From Bilabrum cf. latius (taxonomy: Eukaryota; Bigyra: Bicosoecida; Bigyra; Bicosoecida), in contig OZ237760.1 of assembly GCA_965178125.1 (NCBI GenBank), forward strand, positions 434,001 to 498,000: a DNA stretch of 64,000 bases, read 5' to 3'. A program made the translations under genes and the position numbers. Positions 36,007 to 47,663 of this stretch are shown in pieces. Positions within the stretch are counted from its first letter, which is position 1. Each line of letters begins with the position of its first letter. The notes under the pieces are model-generated. The model was not told where the DNA came from and ran no database searches. It saw nothing but the letters and a program-made list of their open reading frames with translations.

Positions 36007-37081
36007 TCAAGTCATTGTTTGATACTGGGCAAGCATGCTCTGCGCCTCCGCCAGTACCTCTGACGGCAGCGGCCCCTTGCTGACTGGCTTCGGCCTGTCC
36101 AGCTCATTGTCACCGGCACCTGCCACTCGCCCGCTGTCACTGTCACTGGATCCTGTCACTGGCAGCTTTTCCTCGATTGGATTGCTAGCACGCTTCTATT
36201 CCTATACATCACTTGCCGCACCGGACTGTTCCGACGCTCCAGCGAACGCAGTCGCGCTGGCCATCATGGGGGCACCAAGCTCGCCGAGCACTTGCCCGAT
36301 GCTCGCCTCTGCCTCTGCCTCTGCCACCGCTGCCACCGCCGACCCATCCCCCACCGCGGGCTCCCGAGGACGTTTGCTGCCCGCGAGATACGCCACACGG
36401 GCAGCCGATGAACCGCCCGATCTGCTCGTCACACCAGCCCCTGCTTGCGACCAGGAATGGCCTCGGGAGGCGTCCCAGCTGGTGTCCCCACTGGTGGTCT
36501 CAGCTGCCTTGCCCACGTGAAACGCGGCAGTTTCCTGCTTTATGGGAAAGAAATTAAATCAAATTATAACCACAAGTGGTACAGCAGAAACGAACAGCCG
36601 CAGGGGATAATTCTCAGGCATTCCTTACTAGTCGAGCTGCGAGCACTCGAAACACGTCCGGTGCTCGGAATATGGAGCCGCCAGACACGTAATATGCCGC
36701 CGTTAAGTCAACTCGTGTAGGAGATAGTCTGCGAGTTTCGTGTATTCGAAACAGTTTCGGCTCCTGACCCGTCGGTATGACGCGGTATTCCACCCCTGTG
36801 AGCTGGGCAGCAGCCTGCTGCGTTAGGCCTTGCAGGATGGCTCGCTCATTGATACAGCTCCTATCATAAAAAGGAGAGCAACTAAAATATGCCATGAGAG
36901 TCTGGGTGTTTAGCGGGTTTGATGCTAGCCAAGCATCAGCTCGGAAGCAGATTGCTGCGCAGACCAAAGGGCAACAAGCGCCACGCACAGGAAGGTTATT
37001 ATCCCTAAACCAAGGACATGAGCACATAATTACGCATCACAAACACCCACAGTAGCTATCAGCATCACCAGATCTGGCCAT
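36007..37081 (-). CDS. MED6: Mediator complex subunit 6
   Basis: MED6 belongs to the Mediator head module that links activators to RNA polymerase II. Exons are 37069-37081 (tentative), 36629-36954 and 36007-36534, for 288 residues and a TGA stop. The conserved core is clear: RADAWLASNPLNTQTL, YFSCSPFYDRSCINERA, GVEYRVIP, PKLFRIHETRRLSPTRVDL, AAYYVSGGSIFRAPDVFRV. These match the family pattern YFS-NPFYDRTCNNE...YYI-G-IYQAPD. Intron 2 (36535-36628, gtaagg...aaagcag) joins AARL to ETAAFHVGKAAE. Exon 1 is only MARS plus one base, chosen because it keeps phase and gives a normal N-terminus. The C-terminus after about residue 115 is low-complexity, with TAG codons at 36202 and 36196. The divergent exportin gene starts 146 bp away. 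Confidence 0.87.
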
Positions 37082-37227
37082 CTTGTTATGAATTGAGGGA
37101 ATATATTTTTCAGCTTTCTTTGGGTTCCTGGCGAACCTAGACGAACTTCTCGACCGCGAGAAAACATATTTTTGGGCCATAGACTGCGGCGCGCGAAGGG
37201 TTTTCCATGTCTGGGGTATCATCAGAT

Positions 37228-40200
37228 ATGCTAGCAAGTGTTGTTGGTGCCTTGAGGACTTTGTCAGAGAGTTAGCCTACTGAAGATTCGTTAGCTCGAG
37301 CAAGCCAACTGCTCGGGGATGCAAAAGCATCGCCACAAGCATTACCACTCGCGAGCATACTGCTTCAGCCCGGTAAAGTCCCACGAGATGTTACAACGCG
37401 GGCGGTGCTGTTTGGTCTGCAGATTTTGTCTTCATAGGTGCGGGCTAAACGGAGAGGCCCCCCAATGACTGGGATGTAGCGCCTATTGCTTGGATTTGTC
37501 CGGAACCTTCCTAGGGAACTGTCAGGGTGTCCTTCAGCAATTCGTAATCGTGCTGCCATGGTACTGGGGCAGCTGGCGGTGCGAGAGTACCCGTAGCAAT
37601 GGCCCGAACTCATGGATGTTTTGAAGCAGATGCTCTCGTCTGGTGCGCCAACATACGAATACGTTTCGTCCATGGTGTTGTAGACACTGTCAGAGCAGGC
37701 AGCGAGGTGAGCGTGCACGCGAGACTGCAATTTCGCGCCAGTGAATATTGTTGCCATGAGCGCTTGAGATGCCTGCTCGATTAAGTTGTGCTAGTTCACT
37801 TGCTCATCTGTTGTGCGCCCGCAAGGACCCCCTATGCTTGTCATCGCAGCGCGGATTTTAACGGGAGCATTCCAGCCAGGCGACGAAGCGAGATTTTGAA
37901 AGGGCTAGACGGCTGCATGAAGGAGCTCGGTGCCATGCTTCTCAAGCGTACCCGTGCTGCCTTCGAGAGGTGCAAAGACACGCCCAAGGACAACAGTCCG
38001 CACGCCGAGCTCTGTGCTCAGCTGACAGCGACTATTTCGTCTATGGTAACGTGGCTCTCCGGCCCCTTGCTGCGCCCCATGGCGCTGGACCGAGTGCTCC
38101 CACTGCTGTGCCGCATCGATGGAGCACAGACCTCGTGCGCTGCTGCCGAGTGTCTCGTGCAGTTGGCTGGACGCTCTTACAAAGCAGCGGAAGATACTGA
38201 TCTGCTTTTAGGTGCCATGTACGCGTGCATGATGGCTGCACAGCAGGGGAGGGCGGTGTCAGCGGGTAAGCCGCTATTTGGCGCAGGACAGCGGGGAGCG
38301 AGTGCGCCTCCAGCCGTGCTTAGCTTCCTGGGAGACGCGTGTGCCGAGCCTGCGCGCCCCGATTTCTTTGCCAGGCACTCCATCCACGCTCTTTGCTTCC
38401 TATGCACTCGACAGGCAGGGCAGCTGGTGCAGATTGCCACCGGTGCAGCCACCGTCCCAGCCTCTGCCGTCTGCATGCTGCGATCTATCGCCGGCAGAGA
38501 CGCAGCTAGCGCCCCGCCTGCAGCTGTGGGCGCCATGGCTGTCGCCTCTGTTCTCCGTGCGCTTCTGGCCGTCCTAGAGCATCCCTGCCAGACCTTCGCG
38601 AGCCTTGCACCTCAGGGAATCGAGGCGATCCTGAGGCAGTGCAGGACAGTGACGTGGAATGACTCAGTGCTGGCCAGACCAGAGTGCCCGGGGCTCAAGC
38701 CCAGGCTACCATCCGCCGTAGCTGCTATCATGCCGCAGGTCTGCAGGGCGCTGGCACGAGTCATGACTAAGGATGTGTCTTTTGCGTACATGTAGGCCAA
38801 CCCGATGGGCGGCGGAGACACGCCCCAGCCACCGCCCGAGACCACGTGCACGTTCTTGCACGGGCAGGTGGACGGGCTGGGAGAGTACCAGCAGGCCCTG
38901 TCCACGATCAGGTCGCACGCGGGGCGTCTGCTGCAGGTGTGCGGGGCCAGCAGCCCAGCGAGCGCCACCCAGGCCCTGACTGCGCTGGCCAATCACCTTG
39001 CGGTGCCCCTCTCGCAGACGAAGCCGAACGACGGCCTAGAGTTGGCAGCTGGCGGGGGTAGGTTCGCATCCAAGGCGTCCTCCTCCTACGTGGCGCTTGA
39101 GGCAGCCACTTTGGCCACGCAGCACCTGGCGAGTGGGCTGCCAGCAGAGGCAGTCAAGCCGGGAAGCCCACTCCTGCCTGCACTAGGCGCTGTCGCCGAG
39201 GCGTGGTGCGAGAGGGTGAAATCGCCCGACCCGCGGCTTGATGGACAGTGCATGAAGGGCGCGGTGTCTCTATGGAGAGTCACCATGCATAACCGGAAGC
39301 TATTGCAGTCGCTCATCGGCAGGCTGTTTGCAGCAGCAGGGGCCCAGGTGCACCCTGCAGAGAGCGCATCGGGCGGTATCGAATCGGCCCCCTCGGATCG
39401 GAGGCACTCCGCCTGCAACGGACTGGCGAGACTCGGTCGAAAGCTTCCCGCAGTGCTGGTAGGCTTGTTACCGGAGCTAGCCAAGCGCTCGAAAGCGCTG
39501 ATCGAGTCTGGCGTGCTCCCTAGTACTTGCGACACGCTGGTTCTCGAGATGCTCGTGTCGGTTAGCAATGCCGACCCGGACAGCGGGAGGCGCGTCAAGT
39601 TTTTATCCGACGTGTTGCAGCTGCACCTTGGATTTCTCGGGTCAAAACAGGTAGCAGAGGCGCTGAGCAGCCCGCAAGCGATGCTCCGGTTCGTTGGTTT
39701 GCTGCTTCCTGCCGGTACCACGCCCCCACCCCTGCCTGCCGGTGCGCCTGCCTCTGCAGCTGGCACATCTTCTGGCCGGCGCGACTTCTTCTTGCGGTTG
39801 TTCTTCACGCTTTGGACCGTCGGCCGCCGGTCGTTGCCCAAAGGCGACTCCCCGCCCCCCTTTTCGAGCCACTGGCGCGTGGTGCTGCTGGCGGCCATGC
39901 GCACGATCAGCGCTATCCATGGCATGTTTGCCCCAAAAGCGCAAGAGGTGCTGCTGTCGCACCCCGTTGGGCGCTTTGTGCTTGCAATGCCAGGGGAAGA
40001 GGTGCGCATGCTGCTGGGCAACGACTCGGACGACGTGGAGGCACCGGAGCCAGGCACCAAGGAGCACCAGGCCTGGGATGTGGCAGTGTGGGTTAGCCGA
40101 GTGCTGTGGAACAGCCAGGCGCTCTTTGGGCTGGCTGCTGCCCACGGCAGGTTTGGTCTGTTTTCAACGGGAGGGATGCAGGCACTCAAGGCGCACTGGG

Positions 40201-41645
40201 AGCACGTGCTGGGCGCGTCAGCGGCTAGGGTGCCGCCGCTGCGCGTGGTGCGGCTGACAATCAGGAACGTGGTGCTTCCCATTGTCAGGCACTGCCCGCC
40301 GGGCGACAGGAAAATGCTGCTGGGGCGGTTGGGTCCGTTTCTGGAGGGGGTCGTGGAGAGACTCGACGAGGCGGCCAAGCTGAGATCGGGGGCAGCGGCC
40401 GTGGCGGGCGGCACCGCCAGGCGGGGGCCTGGTCTACCTTCAACGGTCGGCCCCGGCGGGTTCAAAGGGGAGGCCATAGGCAGCATGCCATCCTCGGGTC
40501 CGGGATCAGCCAGCGACCCGGCTCACGTCAGGGTGCCTCCGCCGGTGCCACCGGAGACCGCAGATGCGCTCCGAGACAAGGTGCTGCTCGAGACGGGGAA
40601 GGCCATCGTAGACGTCTTCTATACGGTGAGCGGCGCGCAGCACAGACTAGAGGCCATGACAGCGGCAGCGCTTGCAGGGAAGAGAAGCAAGAGTGCGGCC
40701 AGCGGGGCTGGCAGCGGGGCTGGCGGTCCACTGCCCGACAAGGTGGCTATCTGGCGTCTCAAGCCTCTGCAGGGGCCCGGAGAGGGCAAGAGCATGGGAC
40801 CCAATTCTCTGGGGAATCTGGGGGCGGATGCAGCTGGGCTGCGGCGGTCGGTAATGTTCGAGGTTGCTACCACGCGTGGACCTATGCTGCGGGCGGGTCT
40901 AGCCGCGCTGGAAGGCACGTGGACCACGGCACTATCGGCCAAGCGGGCCTGCGAGGCTTGGACCCTGATGCTGCCAGATGCAGTGAAGGTTCCGCCTTCG
41001 CATGCGCTCGTAGCTGGCCGGCTGTTCTCTCAAATAGTCAAGGCTCTCGTGGTGGGCAAGCCATGGGTGCAGCCGCTCGAGTCAGACCTTATTGCGCTGG
41101 TGACGGACATATATGTCAGGTTTGTGCTGCCAGGATCGCCAGCCGACCGGGCCGTCTAGCTAGCTGCTATCGTCAACACGACAGCTGTAGATGCAGCGAC
41201 CAAGGGCGGTTCTCCGCCAGGAGCAGGACCACGACCGGACGGAGCTGCGGCAGGTGGGGCAGCCGGCGGGCCCAAGCCCCCAATATCTGACCTACCGAGG
41301 AGGTTTCTGTGTTCCCTTGGAGGGGTGCCGGCCGAGCAAGTTCGCAGACTGGAAGCGGAGCTAGTACCCACCTCCAAGGCCAAGTCAGTGAGAAAGCGGC
41401 TGCGGGACTTCTTGCAGAACGTGGCGGCATTCGCAGTGCCACCCGAAGCAGCCGGCGCGTCGGGAGGTCTCGTACGACCGGCGGCCAAGGAAGTGGCAGA
41501 CCTGCAGGCCCCTGTGCCCCGGTGGCAGGAGTAGGCCGAGAGGGAGAAGCAGAAGCAGGATCTGGAGCAGCAGGAGAGAGATGCTGCCATCGACACGTAC
41601 AGGTCCGTCCTGGGATCGCAGCAGGACGATGACGATGACTTGTAA
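37228..41645 (+). CDS. XPO5: Exportin-5 / HASTY-like nuclear export receptor
   Basis: Exportin-5 is a Ran-dependent HEAT-repeat karyopherin that exports pre-miRNA and other structured RNAs. Exons 37228-37706 and 37850-41645 (intron 143 bp, gtgagc...tcgcag) give 1,424 residues and a TAA stop at 41643. The N-terminus aligns with human XPO5: LFGLQILSSQVRA, and REYP-Q-QWPELMDVL against REWPQHWPDML, in which the Q is TAG at 37594. ARRRSEILKG matches QRRRDIQQ across the intron, and VVLPIVRHCPPGDRKMLLG matches the FLKPLVLFCPPEH region. Other TAGs are at 38793, 41157 and 41532. The C-terminus is charged (LEQQERDAAI, DDDDDL). It is longer than human XPO5 (about 1,204 residues) because of Gly/Ala linkers. 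An antisense frame over exon 1 was rejected. Confidence 0.88.
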
Positions 41646-41911
41646 TGGGGCGGGAAGATGATCGGATGGATGGAGAGGGCGGGGGCGCTTGGTGAGTTGA
41701 GGTTGAGGTTGCCCAAATAACATGGAGCGATTGAATAGACGGCACCCGGACACGACCCAATGGCGACAGCAAATTGTCGGTTTCTTCCACAGCGACCTTG
41801 GCACTCTAGGGGCCTAGCAAGCAAAAAATCGACTCCGAACCCCTGCTTCCTGTACTCTGGATTTCGCCTTGTTCAACTCTCCACCGCGCGCAGAGCTGCG
41901 GTGCGGCGGGT
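41646..41911. other. Convergent intergenic region
   Basis: These 266 bp lie between the XPO5 TAA and the TGA of the TMEM135-like gene. I see no gene and no distinct structure. Confidence 0.5.
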
Positions 41912-44900
41912 TCAGCCAAGCGGCTAGTCTGCCACAATACCTTGCGCCCAACTCACCCTTTTCTTCTTCATCTACCTTCTTCTGGGACTGCCAGACTACG
42001 TGGTATCCACTGTGCCGGTGGACAAGTTGCCGGTGCCTGCACTCGCTGCCCCAGCACCGTTATGTGACCCATCGGCACCACTGTTTGCTATCGCGGCACC
42101 GACAGGGTCGTGCACTTGCTCGTGCACCGCTGCTGCCAGTGCTGCAGCCCGCCCCATGGAGTCGTTCGATCCGAGCGCAGGCAAAGCGATCGGCTCCCCA
42201 CTGATCTCGAGCAAAGGTTCCTCATCCGAAAATGGTGCCGCAGCAACATGCCCATTGGAATCACCAGTCGATTGCCCGCTCCACTCGCTAGGCAGCACCT
42301 CCCCTGCCCCTGCGACAGCACTGGAGCTCGCTCCATCCACTAGGCCAGCCTGCCCCTCTGCATGGGGATCAGCAGGCAAGCTCGCAGTCATACCTGTGGG
42401 CGCGGCAGCGTCGGGCTCCGCATCAGTGTAGTACCTGCCCTGGTCTGTCCCGAAGAGGAAGTCCAGCAGGTGCGCATTGGCACCCTTGAAATCGGACCTG
42501 TTCAGTGCCAGGGCCAGAGCCATGGCGGCCGCAAACATGATGCAGTCTCCGAACGGGAGCCTAGAGACCCATCCTCGCCGCTCCAGCCACTGGAACACAA
42601 CCTCCACGCCCTTGGGCATGCAGTACAGCATCAGCTCGCTCACGCGCTTGTCCGACTCGAGCATGAGCGGCAGACCGGATAGCATGGCAGCCACGCCGCA
42701 GTGCCACCACGCGTCCTTGCCCCTGGCCTGCCGCAGGGCACATATCGTCAGCTTGACCACGGTCACGTACAGAGTCAAGAATCCAGTGGACCGCGCAATG
42801 GCAGCCGACGTCCGTAGCACGACTCGCACCGGATCCTTCATCAGCAGCTTGGTCCGGAAGAGCAGCAGAGGAATGAGGTGCACAGGTGCATACACCCTGA
42901 AGCTCTTCTGGATCAGACCGGGGATCTCCTTCAGATTGCCGGCAACGCAAGACTCACCGCGGTGCCACGCCACATCGCACGGCCGGAAGAACTGGGGCCC
43001 CACTTGCACCCCGGGCAGGATATCCACGGGCCAGGCTCCTCCCCGCAGCGCGTGCTGCACGCGGCCCGCCGCCCCGCATCCGCAGGGCACTCTGTGGGCC
43101 GGGTCCGCCCCTCGGTCGATCTCGTTCAGCACGCTCTCCGCCACGCCTCGGTCAAGCAGTGCCTGCCTGGCCGCAGTGGACATTGGCGCGATGGCATGCG
43201 TCTGCCTCGTGACTTTAAAGCCGGGACGGGGGTTGGAATCGTCCACGCGCAGGCCAGAGACAGTGGGATCCGCAATAGGCCGGCACGGCTTCGGGCGCCC
43301 AGTGTCACTAAACACGGCTGACTGCGGGGCAAATGCGTGCGGGGACGGCTAGGGCTGCCCCACAGGGCCAGCAGAAGAGGCGTGCTACTGCACTCGAGCC
43401 AAGCCGATCGCCCCGAGCAGCTCCAGCCAGCTGCTGGGAAAGAAACCGCGGGGGCTGCCGGACGAGCCCTTGCTGGCTATCGCAGCGCTTCCAGTGGACT
43501 GATGCTACGTTGCAGGTGTGGGCTGAGCGGCTGCATCCAGTCGAGACTCAGCAGCTGCTTTGCCCGCCGAATACGCCAGCCCGTACCTCCTAGATACCGT
43601 GCTTGAGTCGACCCTGCAGTGCGGTGCATCCGCGGATTGGATCCCTTTCTGGGCCATCCACGCCGTTCCACTGGCAGACTTGGCGGCCGCCCCCACGTTC
43701 AGCTGGATGCCGCTTTTGGCGCCCCGCCGCTGCGACGTCCCGGGGGCTGCTGCCCGGGCTGCCGCTGCATTGTCGCCTGCCCTCGCACTCGACTGGGTCC
43801 CCGCCGGGTTCGATCTTGCCGCAGGGGGCAGCGAGGGCCCCGAGTCCGTGTACTGGTTGACCCCGCTGTGGTAGTCCAGCGGGACATCGTCGCCATCGTC
43901 ACCGGCAATGGCAGCGGCATGGACCGAAGAGTAGTCCGATTGCTCACTCGCATCATTCACCGAGCCTGCCCCCGCCTGCTTCTCGGTCGCATTCGCTGCT
44001 GCAGGCGTGCCAGTACCTATAGGGTGCCTTTGCTGAGATAAAGCCATCGGGTGGGGGAGGGCAGCGGGCGGCGCTGCCGTGTGCGCCGCCACAGCGGATG
44101 CGATTCCAATCGCATCGCTGATGCCCCTTAGGTCCAGGCCCATGGCCGGCTCCACGATGGTCCAGTCGATCGCGTGCCGGTCGAGGTTTGCCATGTTCAG
44201 CAGCCAGCGGAGGTACCCTTGGTCCAGCAGGGTGCGGTCTCCCCAGATGAGGGCGGTGAGGATGGGCACGTTTGCGATCCCGAACAGCAGGTGGGCGAAG
44301 TAGGGCACCCGCGTGATGTACTGGCGCCGCATGAGCGTGTGCAGCGCGGCGTAAATGGAGCGAACTAGGATGTAGAGAGCGATGGATTGGCGCCGACTGG
44401 GCGTGTCCACCAGCAGAGCCAGGGCCCCAAGTGCCCCGGCTCCTGCGCTCGTCCACCTGTCATCCTTCTTGCGCAGGTGCACAAGGGCAGCGCGACCTAG
44501 CGAGGACAGCAAGACCATCCCGCCGATGAACACAGCAAATCTCAAAGAATCCTTCGACAGTAACGCCCTCACGGCTGCTCTGGATCTACCCTTTCGAAGA
44601 AGCGTGATCACGCATTCTAGAGAAGCCTTCACGGCGTAGGTTGCAGCACTCGCTTTGAGAGCTCGAAGTAAGCCGTCAACTGCGAGTCGCTGAGGTTGCG
44701 GCAGCCCAGAGCGCAATCGTCTTTCTAAATAGTCACTTCTGCCAGCTCGTAGCTGCTGGCTAGCGATCCTTGCCGCCTTCTCGCTCTAGTTCCTGATGGG
44801 GCTCGGTGGCCCTCTTGCATCTTCTGGAGCAACACCTGGGTGACTGGGTTTTCCCCGGGAAGCCCGGCGATTTGGCCTATTGAACTGGCTATTGTCCCTG

Positions 44901-44935
44901 TTGGGACTGAGTAAAGCCGAGAATACACGCTCCAT
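41912..44935 (-). CDS. TMEM135-like multipass membrane protein
   Basis: One intronless frame of 1,007 residues runs from the ATG at 44933-44935 to a TGA at 41912. TAGs at 44783, 43505, 43418, 43349, 41996 and 41978 are sense. The first third has hydrophobic segments and RRQSIALYILVRSIYAA, followed by FAHLLFGIANVPILTALIWG. A low-complexity linker of about 230 residues separates it from the second half, with VPCGCGAAGRVQH, KSFRVYAPVHLIPLLLF, RSTGFLTLYVTVVKLTI and SGLPLMLESDKRVSELMLY. This two-part plan, with a Cys-rich motif before the second membrane block, is that of TMEM135/PMP52-type proteins of peroxisomes and mitochondria, which belong to the wider Tim17-related group. Role inferred only from family: organelle dynamics or lipid metabolism. 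Confidence 0.7.
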
Positions 44936-45231
44936 AGATATCCCGATCGAATCCTTAGTGTGGTCACGCCTTCATGTAGCGTACCATTGGCATTTTACTC
45001 GATTTGTTGCAAATTACCGGACCCTACCGATTCGAATTCTTGATTTTTATCACTGAATCGAGAAAGGAACCCACAACTTTCTCAACTGGGAGGGAATCCA
45101 GGCAAAAAGGTGAACCCCAGCCGTGCGGAACCAATGACAGTTTGCGCCGGCGGCGCGGCGCCTCGGGAGACCAACAGCAATCGAGCTGCAGAAAAAGCAG
45201 CGCAGCGCACGCAGGGTGTCGCTAGTCCGGC
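44936..45231. promoter_or_regulatory. Divergent intergenic region
   Basis: These 296 bp lie between the ATGs of the TMEM135-like gene (minus) and the PARG-like gene (plus). The plus frame of the latter is open through part of it (from about 45004), so its start could lie further upstream. No promoter motif could be named. Confidence 0.4.
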
Positions 45232-47214
45232 ATGGCGGCTAACATGTCTAGGGCATGGACATTTATGGCTACGCAACGGGCCATTGCCGCTCAGGAGTAC
45301 GAGCTGGAATCGGGATCGAAGGTATCTATTCCATCCCTACTACCGACGAATTGCGCAGAGAAAGATAAGGCGCCTCCGGGCAACCAGGTCTGGAGGATAT
45401 TTAAAGGGACCCACGAAACGATGCTTGCTGTTGTACCTGAAGATTTCCTGACTGTAGGATGTAGATTGCGTGCTTCGATTCTAGGGTCAGCGGCCGACCG
45501 CCCTGAGCTTGGCATGTTTGCTGGAACGGAGCTGAAGCTGTGCCCCACGGAGGAAAATCTAGGAAAAGACAAGCTGATTAAAGCCGTGGGCGTATCGTAG
45601 TTCCCGATCGCAAGCAAGCCACGCGCAAGCGTGTGTGCGGGTCTCGCAGCACACCCTGACTACCCGACTGGCTACGCAGGCAGCGGCAGAGGCGGCGATC
45701 TCGAGGAAGCAGCCCGTCGAACAAACTTGTCAACAATTATTGAGCTCCCGGTCGAAGGTGGCTCGAAGCCCCACCCGATCTCCGCCTCGGACGCGCTGTA
45801 CATGGGCGCATCGACAGCGCTGCGTGGGCCGGGCCCGGAGTATCCCTGGCTGCCAGACCCCGTCTCTCTTCCCATCGTGGCCGTGTGCAAGCCAGCTAAG
45901 ACGTCTTGGGTCTCTCGCGAGAGTCGGAGTCGAGAGACCGGGCTGCGCCCCACGGCAGACGCCGAGCTGAGGCGGGCGTGCTACTCGATGTGCAGGTCGG
46001 CTCTGGCCCGGGCCCACGACCTGCTGGTGGTGGGCAGGGGGTTCGCGGCGCAGCAGGGCCGGGGCGTGCCTCCTCTTGCCATGGCAAGGGCGCTGAGGCA
46101 GGTGGTCGCAACCTACTTTCCGGGCTGTTTCCGACTGGTCGTGGCGGCGGTGGAGCCCACTGCTGCGGCGCTGGAGAAGCTGCAGAGAGCCGGGTGGGGC
46201 AAGGGGTTCCGTGCGGGAGAGGCCGCAGCGGGCCATAGCTACGCCACCAGACCCGCTGGTACCCTTTCCTCCCGAGGCAGCGCACCCTACACGGATGAAT
46301 TGGGGGAGGGGCGTGAGGGGGACAGGCTGGGGGGCAGCACGGCAGGGGGCAGCACCGCCTCGATGGACAGGCTAGACAGGCTGGATCAGGCTAGGAGGAG
46401 CGCATCGACGGCCTCGGAGCGGAGCGCGGGCGCTGCTTCGATCATTTCGTCGTCATCCGTCCCTGCTGCTGGTGGTGCGGGGGAACAGCACCACGCCCAT
46501 GAAGCGGGGCACGCCTCCATGGCCCGCAGCCCGGGCAGGACCGCGCCCGCCGCTGTGCTCGCCGCGCTGGCGGGGTCGCCCCACAGCGCCATGGGCAGCG
46601 GTGTGAGCAGTGCACTGGGCTCGCACAGCCCCGCGGCCCCCAGCTGGGACCCTCAGTCCCCCGAGGATAGAAGGCTCGTAGAGACGGACCCATACCTGGC
46701 CTTTAGGCACGTGTGGCTGGGCTCGGCTGCCTTCGTGCCTGCCCCTGGAGCGACCGGAGCTGGTATTGCAGGGAGCATGGCTGGCTGGGGGCTGGGCCTG
46801 GGCCTGGGGGGAGGTGCGGGTGCAGGCGCTGGGACTGGCACGGTTGGGGGCAGCGGCAGCAGCAGCAGAGCACTGTCTCCGGCTGGGGCAGAGGGTGATG
46901 GGCGGGGGGGCTTCAGGGGTGGGTACGTGCCCCCCAGCATGGGGTCGCCTTCGGGGTCCTAGTTTGGGGAGTTGCCCTTGGCGACGGCTGGGGATGCAAT
47001 GCCAGCGGGGGGGATGAAGAGATAGGAGGGGGTGGGTGCATCCAGGGGGGAGAGGGGCCTGAGCCTGTCGCTGGTGTCGTCACCCTCGGAGGGGCGGGAG
47101 GGGCGGTCCAGCGGCGGTGGCGGTGGCAGCGGGGCTGGGATTGGGGCTGGACGGCGAGTGGAAGAGGTGGACCTCCTGGGCCTGGACGAGGGCGAGGACG
47201 AGCCCGTGCTGTGA
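45232..47214 (+). CDS. PARG-like (microbial-type DUF2263/TIGR02452) domain protein
   Basis: Microbial-type PARG domains are macrodomain-like folds that release ADP-ribose. The 660-residue frame begins at the ATG at 45232 and ends in TGA, with TAGs at 45598 and 46960 and one at 47023 read as Gln. The N-terminal part (QRAIAAQEYELESGSKVSI) resembles the family opening, in which an A-ET-I-G-Y helix precedes a V-I strand. YPTGYAGSGRGGDLEEAARR corresponds to the GGG...QEE signature but has LEE and a broken Gly run. RACYSMCRSALARAHDLLVV, GRGFAAQQGRGVPPL and YFPGCFRLVVAAVEP match the later LVLGA-GCG...F-VVFAV block. About 280 Ser/Gly/Ala-rich residues make up the C-terminus. Because signature residues differ, activity is uncertain. 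Confidence 0.6.
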
Positions 47215-47663
47215 GGGGGGCAGCTTGACCCTACTACTCTTGGAAAAGGGGCCGGGCACTCGACCGGCGATAGCAAGCGGGGTATGGATGTGTCATGGAT
47301 GCGCGCACTCGGCTCGGTGCACGGACACACGCCTGGCCATGAGCCGTGATGCAAGCAGCAGCTGGCTCAGTGAGACCAGCTGACGCATGCATGCACGCGG
47401 CTCGTGGCTCGGCGGTGGTGGACCGTTCGTCCGTTGTCGATTGCGCGCCTCGATCGTGACCCCCGCCGCTTGCTCTTGCCTGCCCTGCCCCATCCATTCG
47501 ACGCGCAGCAAATTATTTCCAGAGTGCAACACTGTGTAAGCCTCTACGTATGTATGCTCGTCTCAAGATAGTTGCAATTTAAGTGCGAAATCTTTCTCCA
47601 GTAGACTCGGGTTGCCCAACCTGCGCTGGAGCCTGTGCATGCATCACCATGCAGTGCAACCAA
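47215..47663. other. Convergent intergenic region
   Basis: These 449 bp lie between the PARG-like TGA and the cyclophilin TGA. Short open frames (for example 47234-47497 minus) have no protein character. The region becomes AT-rich near 47510-47600. Nothing more specific is visible. Confidence 0.5.

Noticed and set aside
37365-37757. 130-residue minus-strand open frame that looks like a small gene
   Set aside because: It is antisense to exon 1 of exportin-5, whose plus-strand translation aligns with human XPO5 throughout.
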